Assembly: GCA_933228895.1 (NCBI GenBank)
Contig: OW121855.1
Coordinates: 42,670,698 to 42,734,697 of the forward strand
DNA: 64,000 bases
Direction of reading: 5' to 3'
DNA from: Platycnemis pennipes
Taxonomy: Eukaryota; Arthropoda; Insecta; Odonata; Platycnemididae
The position numbers and the translations under genes were made by a program. This document shows, in pieces, positions 11,881 to 23,864 of this stretch; position 1 is the stretch's first letter; the number at the start of each line of letters is the position of its first letter. The notes below the pieces were generated by a model. That model was not told where the DNA came from and searched no databases. It saw only the letters and a list, made by a program, of their open reading frames with translations.

Positions 11881-12539
11881 CCTTTCGCATAATTTCAGTT
11901 AGGGCTCCTACATTTTATTTCCCAGCTATCCTAGACCTCTTCTTTTTTTGGGTAATGCTTTGATTGAATTCACCAGCCTTTAAATTGACTTTTATTCAAA
12001 GAGAAAGGATACAAAATTTTGGGAAGTAATAAGGAAGTTTGATTTATGTTTTTTTGGAGTTAGGATTAGACTATTTTTCATTGTAGTATGTATTGTCAAT
12101 GGGAAAACGTTATTCTTGTTTCTCTTGGTTCAACAGCTTATGTCCCTTCATTCATCACTTCTGTCTGTCCAACTGATGTAGTGTGGAGGTATAAATGTGA
12201 CTGCAGTGCCAGCCTTGAACTCATTGTGATTTGAGATTTTCAAGCAACTTTAATCTTGTGAATAACCTTCCTGATCTACATTGTTTCCCACCGAGCTCTT
12301 TTATCAGAGCATGATAAATAGTAAATGAATGAATACACCATCCTCACTCAAGGCATTAATAAATCATGCCTATTTCTATGACGTTATTTGGTTGTACACC
12401 TCCCTAGAGTAGACATGTTTGGGACCAGAAAAATTGTCCATTATTTAGAGGTAGTCAGAATCAGGACAGGTTTTTCTAAGCAGTAACTGTAACAAATTAA
12501 AGTATGAAGGCAATCAATAATACATTGCATTAACATATT
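11881..12539. other. Non-coding, no gene seen
   Basis: No motif recognised. It may include degraded 5' sequence of the adjacent pogo-type element, but no N-terminal DNA-binding domain is visible. Confidence 0.35.
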
Positions 12540-12544
12540 CGACG

Positions 12545-13520
12545 CAGCTGCCGCCAGCAGGTGGCACTTTGTACTTCCCTCAGGAACGGTCGCTGCCTTT
12601 CAGCATCTTACATGACTGACGTTTCAACTGACAGAAAAAGCAGTTCCTCCATTTTTTGTGTTCCCTCGTATGCATTTCTGGAATCATATGCTTCACAATG
12701 CCCCACCTGGAAGGAGAGGTGCGGCTCATACCCAAGGATGGATGACCAGAGACATATTTATGGATGTACTGGCACATTTCATCAAACATGAATGGCCATG
12801 CAAAGAAAAGCCTAAGCTTCTCATTTTAGATAATCATGAGAGCCATAAGTCAATAAGGGAAATATCATTTGCCAAAGAAAATGGCATAGTTTTATTAACA
12901 ATACCGCCACATACTACCCATAAGTTCCAGCCACTGGAAGTAGCAGTTTATGGCCCTTTAAAGTCTTACTATAACAAGGCTTGTGATAGGTGGCTGCTCA
13001 ATATCATCTGGTCAGACATTTCGCATTTATGATGTAGCAGGCCTAGTGGGCGAATCTTTTCCTTCTGCATTCACTCCCGCTAACCTCATTAAAGGATTTA
13101 AAGCTACAGGGTAATACCATTAAATGATGAAATATTTGGTGAAGATAATTTCCTTTGTTCGTCTGTGACAGACCGTCCTTTTCAAGCTACTCAAACTGAT
13201 CAAGTTCCTTCAGCCAATCATAGAATAAAATAACTTTTATTTAGAACCCGGGATCCCATGTCCCCTAGGTTCAGGTGGATACATAACACATTGTGAATTA
13301 AATCATGTCTCTACTACTGATCCAGTGCCTTCCAGCAGCACTGCTAATCATACAGTTCCTTCACATTCTCAAGCACAGCAATCACAGACAGCAGAACATT
13401 TTGTGTCTCCTGAGTCATTGCAGCCAATACCAAAGTGTGGACCACGAAAAACAGATGGTTGTGGCAGAAAGAAAGGAGAATCTCGTGTGCTTGTACTGCC
13501 GGTTTCCTGTTATGGCAGAA
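12545..13520 (+). pseudogene. pogo/Tigger-like transposase (3' half, broken)
   Basis: The translation shows the DDE_1 transposase core: AVPPFFVFPRMHFWNHML, GAPPG-like NAPPGRRGAA, then KPKLLILDNHESHKS with the second catalytic Asp (about 12829), then PPHTTHKFQPLEVAVYGPLK (about 12906-12965). At the third catalytic position pogo-type proteins usually have QPLD; here it is QPLE. Downstream, in other frames, YDVAGLVGESFPSAFTP and SPESLQPIPKCGPRK match the usual transposase C-terminal region. Frameshifts near 13010-13130 and a stop upstream of 12640 break it. The N-terminal DNA-binding half is missing. It is a dead remnant. Confidence 0.85.
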
Positions 13521-13890
13521 TAAATGTGTTCTTCAGTAAGTGTCATTGTATCCGCCTTTTAATGGCCCAAAACCACCACTATGCAACTCAAGAAACAACA
13601 CTTCCTAATCCTCTGAGTGATGCCCGGCAAAGATTTGAATGTTCACCTGTGTGAATACAGCCTATTCTAGGTCTGATTTTCTGATAAAATTTGGTAAATA
13701 AGTATATTTTTGGATTAACAATCAATATTTTGCCCTAAGCAGTGCCCCAGATCACTTGTAATACATTTTCAAGATGATAATAAATTTATTGAATCCATAT
13801 GCATTAGATTCAGTGCCTGGTCTATTTAACCTTACCGGTTAGGTTAAGTGGTCCTTTTGCAAAAGATTTAAACTTTTCAAATTTCACAAA

Positions 13891-15060
13891 AATGGTAGGC
13901 ACTGTGGGGATAAGTGTGATTTTGGATGCAACTCTTCATTTCATGCCAGTTGTGTCGGTGTGTCTGAAACAGTAGCTAACGCAACAGCAAGTGCAGCATT
14001 TTTTCATTTCCGATACAAAAACTTCTCGGGACCTCCGGTTACGACATGTGACTCCCTGGAAAAAATTCTGACCCAGCAAGAAGTCTTACACAGGATAGTA
14101 TCGGATCTCCATTCCAAATTTTCTAACTGTATGCAGTTGATTGAATCCCAAAAATCCAAAAGCAATGCACTGAAATGTGTAACAAGAGGTGAATCACCTG
14201 TTTGCGATACAGATCCAATTATCGCTTATAAGTCTGGTGTAGTTAATTCAGTGAAATCTGTGTCCACTATCAGTATTTCTATGCCTGATTCAAAGTCAGC
14301 TACCATGATAAGTGTTGATTATAACTCTGTGAGTCAACCCATGAGTGTTCCCAGTGATACCCGCCCCGCTTCGAAACATGTTTCATTCTCGGAAGCAGTT
14401 AGCAGTCAGCCGTCCGACAAAGTTGTTGCTTTTCATAAGCCAAATGAGTCTGTTCCCGCATCTGAAAATGCCCCCATAGGCACAGCTCCAGTTTCCAGAA
14501 TGAAAGCTGTAAATATTCCTAGGCCCGGAGTTGGTAAAGTGAGCATCCGAAATCATTCATCTTCTGCAGTCGATGCGAATGTTACGGCTGTTCAGGAACT
14601 TAATTCCCAAGTAATCACCGACGAAACCGATTTCATCACCGTTTGTCACCAAAACAAGTCTAACAAGAAGAAATTTTTCGTGCGCGGCAGCAACATGGTG
14701 GACAAAGATAATTCCTTTGGTGTAGCATGTAGGGCTTGGCTGTATTAAATTGGGAACAACCATTGATCAGATATTGGGCTTCCTAAATTCTAAGTTTTCT
14801 GACCATGAATTTCATCGTGAGGAATAATCCAAGAATGAAAGAGGGTGTTCTTTCAAACTGAGTGCCGACTAGGTACTCGCTTCTTCATGACCTGTACAAA
14901 AAGGATACTTGGCCAGTTGGAGTTTGTGTCAGTAAATTTAAGTTCAAGCGTAATGTGGCAGGCGATGTGGATGTGACAACTAATGCAACTGAAATTTCGA
15001 GTGTGAGTAACACAGAAAAACTACCTCGTCATGTGCAGGTGGTGCGAAGAAGGGGATGAA
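13891..15060 (+). pseudogene. LINE ORF1-like protein with Cys/His zinc finger
   Basis: The frame from 13891 to 14748 encodes HCGDKCDFGCNSSFHASC, a PHD-like Cys/His finger, then FKYKNFSG-type sequence, a short coiled-coil-like segment (about 14060-14160) and a Ser/Thr/Val-rich middle. This arrangement (zinc finger, coiled coil, low complexity) is known from ORF1 of some insect CR1/Jockey-clade LINEs. After a frameshift near 14735 the reading continues as KLGTTIDQILGFLNSKFS and, from 14862, DLYKKDTWPVGVCVSKFKFKR. A plausible start lies upstream but none is certain. It could be mistaken for a host gene, but the endonuclease start of a LINE ORF2 lies just downstream at 15515-15700. Confidence 0.6.
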
Positions 15061-15310
15061 ACTACATCCCACATATTATGAGAGTGCCCTGCTGTGATGA
15101 GTACTTGAAATAGGTACCTGGGGTCTCCATTTTTGGAACCCAGAGAGGTAAGGGAAATCCCCATAGGGGACCTGTTGGCCTTTAGCAAGGCGATCGGCCT
15201 TTATGGGTGATTTCCTTAGAAGGGTGGTTGGTACAATGGGCCAATAGGTCTGAGTGCCTCAGGGCTTCCTTGGAGGAACACCTCTGAAAAATAATCTATC
15301 TATCTATCTA
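15040..15310 (+). pseudogene. LINE C-terminal tail fragment with TATC microsatellite
   Basis: The translation CRWCEEGDETTSHI followed by ECPAV, YLGSPFLEP and DLLAFSKAIGLYG is the conserved zinc-knuckle and tail region of Jockey/R1-type LINE ORF2 proteins. It abuts the ORF1 remnant directly and ends in an ATCT repeat (15292-15320) that resembles a LINE 3' tail. It sits between ORF1 and ORF2 pieces, so it is probably a separate short insertion or the product of a large deletion. Confidence 0.6.
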
Positions 15311-15514
15311 ATCTATCTGCCTCCAGTCGCTAGTAGGGTTTTGAGATCTACCACAGGCAGCCTGAAGCCCAAGTCTACAAAAATTGATTCCTGACTAGGA
15401 GTCTCCTCTTCTATTGTGACCAGTGAACGTGGGTCTTGTGAATATTGCACAACTGTGGTAAAAACCTACCCAGCCCATTTACAGCATACTACATATTAGT
15501 CCAAATGTATGTGA

Positions 15515-15700
15515 ATCCCTCTGGTTGAATATTTTTCGTCACAATGTGCAATGTCTGCGCACCAAGGTGTTCTTACTTGATCGCTTTTTATAAGATAATA
15601 GCTTCAGTATTTAACCTAACAAAGGAATTTTTCATGATTTCAAACCAAGGATGAGGCTCTCTCCCACCATGTAGTTTTCACTGAACATTTTAGTGCAATG
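15515..15700 (+). pseudogene. LINE ORF2 endonuclease start (fragment)
   Basis: The translated NIFRHNVQCLRTKVFLLDRFL matches the N-terminal QNVQ(S/C)L-x-K motif of APE-type endonuclease domains in LINE ORF2. The frame breaks within 60 residues. It most likely belongs with the ORF1 remnant upstream. Confidence 0.55.
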
Positions 15701-15701
15701 G

Positions 15702-15763
15702 GCCGATACAGGTATCGGCTTTTGCTCCAAGAGCAAAAAGTGCCACAAGCCAATATATTGGCT
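15702..15763. repeat. Three consecutive short hairpins
   Basis: In 62 bases there are three inverted repeats: GCCGATA/TATCGGC (15702-15719), CTTTTGCTC/GAGCAAAAG (15719-15740, one extra A) and the perfect palindrome AGCCAATATATTGGCT (15748-15763). This looks like subterminal transposon structure, but no matching second end was identified. Non-coding sequence follows to 16065. Confidence 0.7.
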
Positions 15764-16065
15764 CGAGAAGAAAATTAATGTTTAAACTATTTTTGTTGTA
15801 ATACATATTTATTTTTATACTTCATGCAAAGTATCAGAATACCATAAAAAACAATCCATTTTTTGTTAAATCAAAAACATTTGTATCTTAAAAGTAACTT
15901 CATATTGTTTATATTTTTCACAAGGAGTTCCAAAACCCTCAAATTCATGCTGGCACTTTTCACTAGTACCACCAAAATTCAGTGGCAACTAAGAGGGTTA
16001 AGCACCCATTTTGTGACCACAAGTTAGGTTATCCTATCTGCATTGTAAAATACCACAATGGTAAC

Positions 16066-17840
16066 CCTATATCTAGGGACACCGGAAAATGGTAAATAAA
16101 AATCATCAAAAGCGGTGTTTAAAAATGAAAAATACGGTAAATAAAATCGTTTTAAAAAGGTGAAAGCTGTGTTTAATGTTGGGAAAAAGGAGTCTTAAAG
16201 GAAGGTTTTCTTAAAATATTATTAATAAAGACTTCATACCAATGTGAACAAACAGTTAATAGTACATACATTTGAGATCCAATACAGAAGTTATGGCTAA
16301 CCTACGCAACATAAAAAACAAGTAGGCAAAATTAAGTTAAAGGCAAATTCATGAGATAATGGTAATAAAAATAACAGAGTGGAGTAGTGGACTGCAGGTA
16401 ATGAAGTTCGATTCTTACGCTGTTTAAAATTTTTCTTTCAGCCATTGAATAAAAAACTTTATCATCCTTCATTTCCAACCTTTGTGTGTGGATACTGACT
16501 TTTTTGTACTTCTTTCACTTCAACTAGATTTACAAATGCGTCAATCAAAAATACACTGTAAAGTTAACGGAATGATTCCACGATTTAATTCTGCAATATA
16601 AATGTTTTCCAATCATTTCCTTTCTCCAAATTTAATTATTTTTTTTTACTTATAATTTGGCATGAAATTTCTGATAATCTACTTTTTTTAACTGCCTACT
16701 AGCATTACCCTAGGAATACAGCACGGCTGTATTCTTATGTAGTGTTAAGGATCGAACTCGCGACTGGCAGTACACTAGCCCTCATTTTTAACAACTACGC
16801 TCTCACAGGTTCACGGGAATATGGCGAATTTAGGCGACCCGCATGACATTCGGCTTGATTTTTTTCTCGCACATCTGGGCCTATGGAGAAAAAGGTCAAG
16901 ACGAGTATTTTGTATTTTGTTTTCCTCGTTTGTGGCACGGAAAAAATCTTCTCATTTCGTGACCCGAGTTACTTAACCTCTCCTTGTTGGTATCTCCCAT
17001 ACGTACATTCCATTCGCGGGGCGCATCGATCACGAGGCCGCGAGATGTTAAAATCTCCGATCCGGATCTGAATTTTTACTGTCCTCGGATATGATTTCAG
17101 TAGCGAATGAAATGAAAGACCCGTGGATCTTTGGATCTGACCCGACCATCCTTAATTTATGAGTGGTACATTTGTAAATCTAATTTAAACAACAAAGTAT
17201 AATAAAGTGAGTATTCAGATGTTATGGTTTGAAATTGAATATGATAACATTTTCGATGCAGTGACTGAAAGAAAAAATTAAACTGCGATTGGGATCGAAA
17301 TTCGCACAGTGCACTAGCTCTCGTTGTACGCCTGATCCCGGCGAATGTAGGCTACCCGCATGACATGCTACGTATTTTATTTTCCCCCCCTCCACCCCCG
17401 CCGATACCGGGCTAATGGGGGAAAAAAGTCATATTTCTTTGTTTTGCTTTTAGTTGCACGGGAAGGTTTTCATCTAATTACATGACCGAAGTTACACATC
17501 CTCTTCTTGTCAATATCCACCGCACCTACATTCCATGCACGGGGCACTTCGATCGCTAAGCCGCGAAAATTTAAAATCTACGATCCGGATCCGATTTTAC
17601 TCCATGTCTTTGGATCCGAATCCGGAACCGAGAAAAATTAAAGATCCGATCCGGCCATCACTAAAGAAAATATTTCATGCTACAAAAATTCGGCATTTGC
17701 AAAATATATCAAATTTCGTTTAAAAAAATCGCGTTTCGAAGAAGACACAGTTAATTTCGCGATTAAACCCTAAAGTCGCTTATTTCGTGAATCCTGTCGC
17801 AAAAAACGTTTCGCGAACATGTCATATTCCTACCTATATC
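16066..17840. mobile_element. hAT-like non-autonomous element with 8-bp target duplication
   Basis: The element (16074-17832, 1759 bp) begins TAGGGACACCGG and ends TCATATTCCTA. It is flanked by an exact 8-bp direct repeat CCTATATC at 16066-16073 and 17833-17840, the duplication size of hAT transposons. Its left end resembles the right end of the element at 41160-42717 read in reverse (TAGGGACCCTGAAAAGTGG, then GCGGTGT), and its right end has TTCGCGAA-type motifs like the left end of that element. It has no transposase ORF. It contains its own internal repeats (16375-17665). Confidence 0.85.
16375..17665. repeat. Three tRNA-like repeat copies inside the hAT element
   Basis: A 400-bp sequence is present twice on the minus strand (about 16740-17160 and 17262-17665, about 510 bp apart). 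Both copies share GGATCGAA-CGC at the head, GACCCGCATGACAT-like and GATCCGGATC blocks, and each has a B-box-like GAGTTCGATCC or its decayed form. The head occurs again inverted at about 16375-16460 (GTGGAGTAGTGGACTGC, then GTTCGATTC). This is probably a second SINE family nested in, or amplified within, the element. Confidence 0.6.
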
Positions 17841-18861
17841 GCACTAGACAAATTTTAAAAAATTTCTCTCATTTCATCATTTGGTCATTTTTTTTGGCCT
17901 CTTTATAAAATATTACAATGTTGGCATGTACCACAGTAAGTTAACCAGTAAGGATCATGCAAGGCAAAATAAAAAAATCCTTTGTCCAAAAATATTATAT
18001 CTAATATTTATTGTCAACGAATGCCTGAAAATTTTTCTACAAGCATATTCTTGTAATAAGTCCCAAAGCCTAATACAAAAGTATATCTAAATGTCAATGA
18101 TAAAAATGTGCACAATTAAGAATATATGCAACCACATCACAGAAGAAAATGAATAATCAAAAAGATAGAGGGTGTCACCATGGAGTAAGTACAGTAGTTT
18201 ATACTTAGTCTATGCCATCAGTTAAAAATTATCATTAATTCAGTATATATATGCTAATTCATATACGAAACAAAAAATGTTAAGAAAACATACTGAACAC
18301 AGTAATGAGTCACAAGCTTATTCAAACAACATAATTACCACTTACATAAAAAGGGCCATGGCTAAAACTCAAAATTGAAAACTTGATCCATTGAAATTCA
18401 ATTGTCTTAATAAAGATCTTAAAAACCTACCAACAATTCGCACTATATAGTTTAGGTATGAGACAAGTAACAATGTCAATAGATGATTAATTATCAGTAC
18501 GTTCATTCAGACTAAATGAACTTGAACAAAAAATATCAAGAGATGCAGTTTTACTAAATATTGTGGGAAGACAATTAACAAGGAAGCAGAGCACATTATG
18601 AGATTATGAAAGCTAAAAATCACAACCAACTCCATTAAGAAAATAATAATTATTACAAATTCTTCCATTGATTTGAGCTAATGTATGAGAAAAAATCATT
18701 CATAGGAGAGCATGCATAAAGTATCAAGCAATGGTACAATACTGCAAATAATTGGTTAATATTTTAAAAACAGGAATTATGCTCATGATAAGCATAAGAC
18801 TTTAATGGTATTTCAGCACTAGCCATATGATTACCAGCCCACCAATAGTACTTTTTGCACA
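17841..18861. other. Probable 3' flank/UTR of the cytochrome b5 reductase gene
   Basis: AT-rich, no gene seen. An ATTAAA (minus strand, about 18800) about 60 bases after the stop codon is a weak poly(A)-signal candidate. Confidence 0.35.
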
Positions 18862-21800
18862 CTAATATGCAAACATAAGATTGGAATCATATCCCAGCTT
18901 CTCTAAATTGGGAATACAGGCATGATTGATCATGGGAGGAGGCCCACACATCAAAACAATTGTGTCATTAGCTGGAGGAAACAGATGTTCTTTGATCAAG
19001 TCAGCTGACACAAACCCCTCACTATATTTCCAGCCTGAAAATAAAATAGAATATTAAGTTCCATCCTCTTAAGACTTACTATATAACTTTCACAAATTAC
19101 CCAGATAGCATGAAATATTTTGAATGAAGGGCAACTATTAAGATCCAAAACATCCCATTTGGGATATCGGTTAGAGGCGTTGACAAATTATATAGCATCA
19201 GTTAAAAATGAAGAGGTTAACTAATAGATACAAGAACCCAGTTCGTACATATGGCAGGATCTATTTTTTTCGCTTCTCATATAAGGCATGGATAGAGAAG
19301 CCACACCACCATCATGAGTTATAAATTGATGAAAGACTTTGCATATTCCCTCCACATTTTCCAACTTGCACCTGTTATCTTGACAAAAATTTTAATTGAA
19401 GTATTTCCGTGGATGTGTTATCATAGAGGAAGTATAATATAGAAGGCTAACCAGATAGGGCAAAACTGTTACATATACGTTTTCGATGTAGTACTGGAAG
19501 GTTCCCATACTTGTTTTTCTAATTGACTAAAGCGGCAAAATCGAGAAGTGTCTTTTAATCTGCTCCTTGCAGTGGTGGATTATGCGTTTTCAATGAAACA
19601 ACAAGGAATCCCTCCTGTGGCAAGATATGTTTGCTATAATAGTGAGAGAAGTGTTAACTTATCCATGCTACTGTTGACATTAGGTAAAGGCATATCGCAC
19701 CATTATAATAAAATAACAAAACTACAACAATAGCATATGTTATGTGCCGCTCAATTTGAATCGAAAAAATGAAAGCAATATATGTATATTGATTGTGATG
19801 AAACATGAAAAACTCTTACCAAGATATCTATGGAAACCATCTGGTACCATGTCCAAAATGTATAACAGTTTTGCCCTATGTGGTGAACCCTCTACTTAAT
19901 CTATGGTATTAGTCATAATGATAATAAACTTTAAATCCACCTTTTGACACAGAAGGGTATCCCAAAAGCAGTCGCACAACTACATTTTTGTCACTGAATT
20001 GCTAAATAAGTTCCTTCACACTACATACTGCTGTGTGCTGCCTACTGCATTTGTGTATCAAATTTTTTTATTTGGTTTTTAATTAGTTCATTTAAGAATT
20101 GCCATATTTCACTGTGAAAATTTTATAGTTTGCATTCATATTTAATGAATAATCATTATTTCATCACTGTTGTTTCCCTTGATTGAAAATGTCTGTTAGC
20201 TGTGTCCATATTGCAATATTTTCCCATCCCTTTGTACATACATAGAATCTGACATATCCAGCCATGATATCTCCTTTGTACACAGCCTGGCAGTAGAGAG
20301 TACATGATAACAAAATAAGAAAACGAGTCCTTACATCCTTTTTGTCAATGGATACCATTCAAATACAAAATAGATATACAGTCAAGCCCATTTATAACGA
20401 AGTTGAAGGGGATTTACTTCGTAATAACCAAACTTTGTTATATGTGGACCAGTTTTTCAGAGCCTTTCTTTGATGGGGAATGCCTTCACTTTGTTATAAC
20501 TGGAACTTCGTAAAAAAACAGGTTTGATATAAGTGGGCTTGGCTGTAATTGCAGCAGTGCTTTATTGACAAAATTGGTAGTGTTCCAGTATTATAGGACA
20601 GACACATGATTTTGTCAGCTAAAGGAATCTACAGTCACAGAAACTTCAAAAAGTTCACACGGTGAAACAACTGCACCTTAATGTACCTAGAGTGAAAACA
20701 ATACAAAAACAGTTTCCCAAGAAGAATACAAATAGATACAAACTTATTATTTAATTGTTATGTTATGAAATAGACAAGTTCATTCCACATCAAGGCTATA
20801 GTCCAAGGAAAGGGGGAAAATATCAATTATACCTACTCTTCGTCTAAACATTCTAGAAATGGATCGCAATTACATGCCATTGACACACAACAGATTACGG
20901 CATTCCTTAAGAATTAATCATTAAAAAGGCAGTCTTTGCATACAAAAGAATTAGTCATTAAACCCTGAAGATGATATGTGAAATGTGCATCAAAATGCTG
21001 GCAGACTTCAACCACTTGACCCAGAGGGAATCACAAACAGATTTCACCAAGTTCTTAAGTCTATTAGATCATCCAATTTTTACACATCTTACCTTCTGAG
21101 GGCCGATCAACAGTATACCACAGCTTAAATTGCTTTGGGTGATTTTTCAAAACCTCCTCCAATTCATCCCTCACTAATATATCTTTCTCTGTCTGATTAG
21201 CAAAGAGCAGGGAGAGCTCAGTATTATCTTCAGGGTCATGGGTGATGTGACGAATAAGCTGAAGCATCGGAGTGATTCCTGTGCCCCCTGAAAAGTAAAT
21301 GGCCACACATGGTGAATATGACTATTAATTATCACTGCCACAATATTCACCTCCTCTGGCCCTCTTCTTTTCCACGAACAGTGACCCTATACCATCTAGG
21401 GAGTGGACTTAAAGCCTGTGTATCAACTGGCATTCGTACATTATTTTACGTTTCCGGTATGCACAGCAAGCAAGTGTGCAGGCACTTTTGCAAGGTAGCC
21501 AAATTATCTGAAATATCACTGGAAATTTCTTCCCAGAAACACATTACCTGCTATCATGGCCACTTTCTTCATTTTAACAACAACTGGTGGCAGCTTTGTG
21601 TCTTTCTTGATGGCAAATGTCCCTTGACCTTGATATTTTAATTTGCCTGATGGTCCTCTCACGTCAATAGTGTCCCCAATCTTCATACTTTCTAAATGCT
21701 GGCTCATTTTTCCTCCCTCTGGATATTTCGGATGACTGTTTTTCATATACACCTGGCAGGGGGAACAAAGAAAATGTAAAAATGACCAATAGGATCAACA

Positions 21801-22930
21801 GGTTGTTTTCTGTCCAACTGAATTTATAGTAGGAATGAAAAAGTATAAAAGGGACAAAAGCAACAACAGCAGAATTCCATCCAGAATGCTAAAAACTACT
21901 AACTTTTATCACCAAGTCCATGTAGCCATTGCATTCGTCACTGCTCACGGGAGTGTAGGAACGGATAGCCAATTCACCATTAATTCTTGCAGAAAGGTGA
22001 ATATGTTGACCAATTGGCAAACCTTGAAGTACAAGTGTGTCGTTTTAAAAATAGTGCTAAGTTATTACTAAAATAACAAGAGAGAGACTCCAATAACCTA
22101 CCCAAAATATGCTCTTCTGTTGGGAGGCCAAACCTAAAGCGTCGGGTGTCATGGTTGATTTCCTCTTTTTCTATCAATGGAAGAGCGTACTTAACACTGG
22201 GATCCAGGAGTGTTTTCGGTGGAACTTTACGCTTTTTGAAATGAAAAACTGCTATTATGACAGTGGCAGCCACTGCCACCACTGCTATACACACCGAAAG
22301 TACCTGAAATCAAACATAGCACAGAGGCAACATATACCGTTTATTCGCGAACATAAACACTCAAGAAATTTACTACAAACCCAATGACATCAAACCTTAG
22401 AGCCGAATGCAGTCGACATAAGAAACCCTAATTTATTGGTTAGCACAAGGGAGTACTAAAACGGTGGAAAATCAATTCCCTAATATCTATTAACAAATAC
22501 ATCCGGAAACGTGGTTAATTACTTCAAATTAAACCTCAAGCAAAAACCAACAATCCCATGCAATTACATAGCAAGCCATAGAAAGCACTAATCACCATAG
22601 CCTATCGAAACTATCAGAAAAACCTCTTTAAAATAATGAACGTCTAAGAATGTGAAGGGTACCTTATTAAACTCTCCCATACCGTCTGAATAAAATGTTC
22701 TCTCTTCAAATCCGTCTTAAATGCAAACTTATATCTCCTAGGAATTTTCACTAAAACAGAGGGGCAGAGGAACCAGTTGGACAGAAAGTCATTGGCAAGA
22801 AGGGGCATCAACCCAGACATCAATTCCGTACAAATTAAACGGCCAAATGAAGGAATAGAAGACGCGCATTAACTATCAGCATAAACGAATTTGATAAGCT
22901 TACCTTATCGCTATCTCCTTCCTGGGACAT
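18862..22930 (-). CDS. NADH-cytochrome b5 reductase, membrane-anchored (306 aa, 6 exons)
   Basis: Exons (minus): 22930-22904, 22303-22102, 22022-21904, 21752-21548, 21287-21093, 19034-18862; intron phases 0, 1, 0, 1, 1 all match and the sum is 921 nt. After a short N-terminus, residues about 10-30 form one hydrophobic membrane segment followed by HFKKRK. The FAD-binding motif RSYTPVSS is at 97-104, GGKMSQ at 129-134, the NADH-binding GGTGITPM at 185-192 and CGPPPM at 279-284. Length (306 aa) fits animal CYB5R3-type enzymes (about 300). The enzyme passes electrons from NADH via FAD to cytochrome b5 for fatty-acid desaturation, sterol synthesis and P450 support, typically at the ER or outer mitochondrial membrane facing the cytosol. 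The lack of an N-terminal glycine myristoylation signal (it begins MSQEGDSDK) suggests anchoring by the membrane helix. All catalytic motifs are intact. Confidence 0.96.
19440..19894. mobile_element. TA-flanked MITE in intron 5 of the reductase gene
   Basis: Inverted ends (GAAGGCTAACCAGATAGGG from 19442; GAGGGTTCACCACATAGGG from 19892 in reverse, both followed by CAAAACTGTTA) are flanked by TA on both sides. It is about 451 bp with no transposase. The TA duplication suggests the mariner superfamily. Confidence 0.6.
20377..20547. mobile_element. pogo/Tigger-like MITE, 167 bp
   Basis: Terminal inverted repeats CAGTCAAGCCCATTTATA (20379) and, in reverse from 20545, CAGCCAAGCCCACTTATA are flanked by TA (20377-20378 and 20546-20547). 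The CAG start and TA duplication are typical of pogo-type elements of the Tc1/mariner superfamily. It lies in intron 5 of the reductase gene and is non-coding. Confidence 0.85.
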
Positions 22931-23864
22931 TATGTTTTCTATTACTACACCCCTAACACAATAAAACCGCAAACATCCGCAGGAGCCGGCAGGCTAGCGA
23001 GCGATGACACCACTAATAATTGATAACACTGGTGTGCAGGGCGCATCGATACGTTCATTTATTTCTATTTTTGATTCTCCGGATTGCGGGATGTGTAGTT
23101 GTTTTATTGCATCGTGGATATGGTGGATATATATGATGAATTAATTAATGCATGAACATGGATGAGTGAGAATGACAGTAATGATGAGATTACAGTTGTT
23201 GTGGCTCTCAGGTGGGTGGCCTTGTTAACCATCTAAACCTTAAGTAATTGCCATACCCCTCCGAGTTTCATGCCCTAATCTCTAAAAGTATCAATGCAGT
23301 CATACATATATTCGTACTATTTAACTTTGAATAGATCTACTAGGTTAAATCTCCCTTTAGCATTTTTCATCACATGGTAACTTCCCTTCCCTCAGCTAGT
23401 CTCTATGTATGTTAATATAATTAAAACAGGAGTATGAAATATGATTTAATAGTCCATGTACGTATGCATGCAGCCTGTTTCTATTTTCATGTACATGGTT
23501 CTATTTTTTCTTGGTCAACTTTTCTGCTGCTCTTCTTGTTGGTTCTGTGAAAGGATTTCACATGAAATTGTCACTGAGGTCTTGCCTTCCTGGTGAGGTA
23601 CAACCCCCACCCACGTGAACTTATAGGATTGGGTCTCATATTTTCCATGATTCATTACCTGATTTTATTCTTGTATGATAATTCAAAAAGTAATTGTGCT
23701 AATTTACTATAAGCCATCATTGGAAGTTTTAAACATGTCACAATCAGTTCATTGAGCACCCAAGTGGAATCATGATGCTGCAGTTGACTTTAGGTGGCTA
23801 CCTCACCGTGAGAAAGATGCTGCACTCTCTATACCTTTCATCTGACTCCTACCCTTGAACATGA
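22931..23864. other. Upstream region of the reductase gene; no gene seen
   Basis: The first ~120 bases upstream of the reductase start (22931-23050) are noticeably richer in CpG than their surroundings and likely hold the promoter. No TATA box is obvious. Confidence 0.35.

Noticed and set aside
13960..14748. A 262-codon open frame that could be a host gene
   Set aside because: It starts inside a finger typical of LINE ORF1, has no splice support, is followed by frameshifted continuation and by a LINE endonuclease start.
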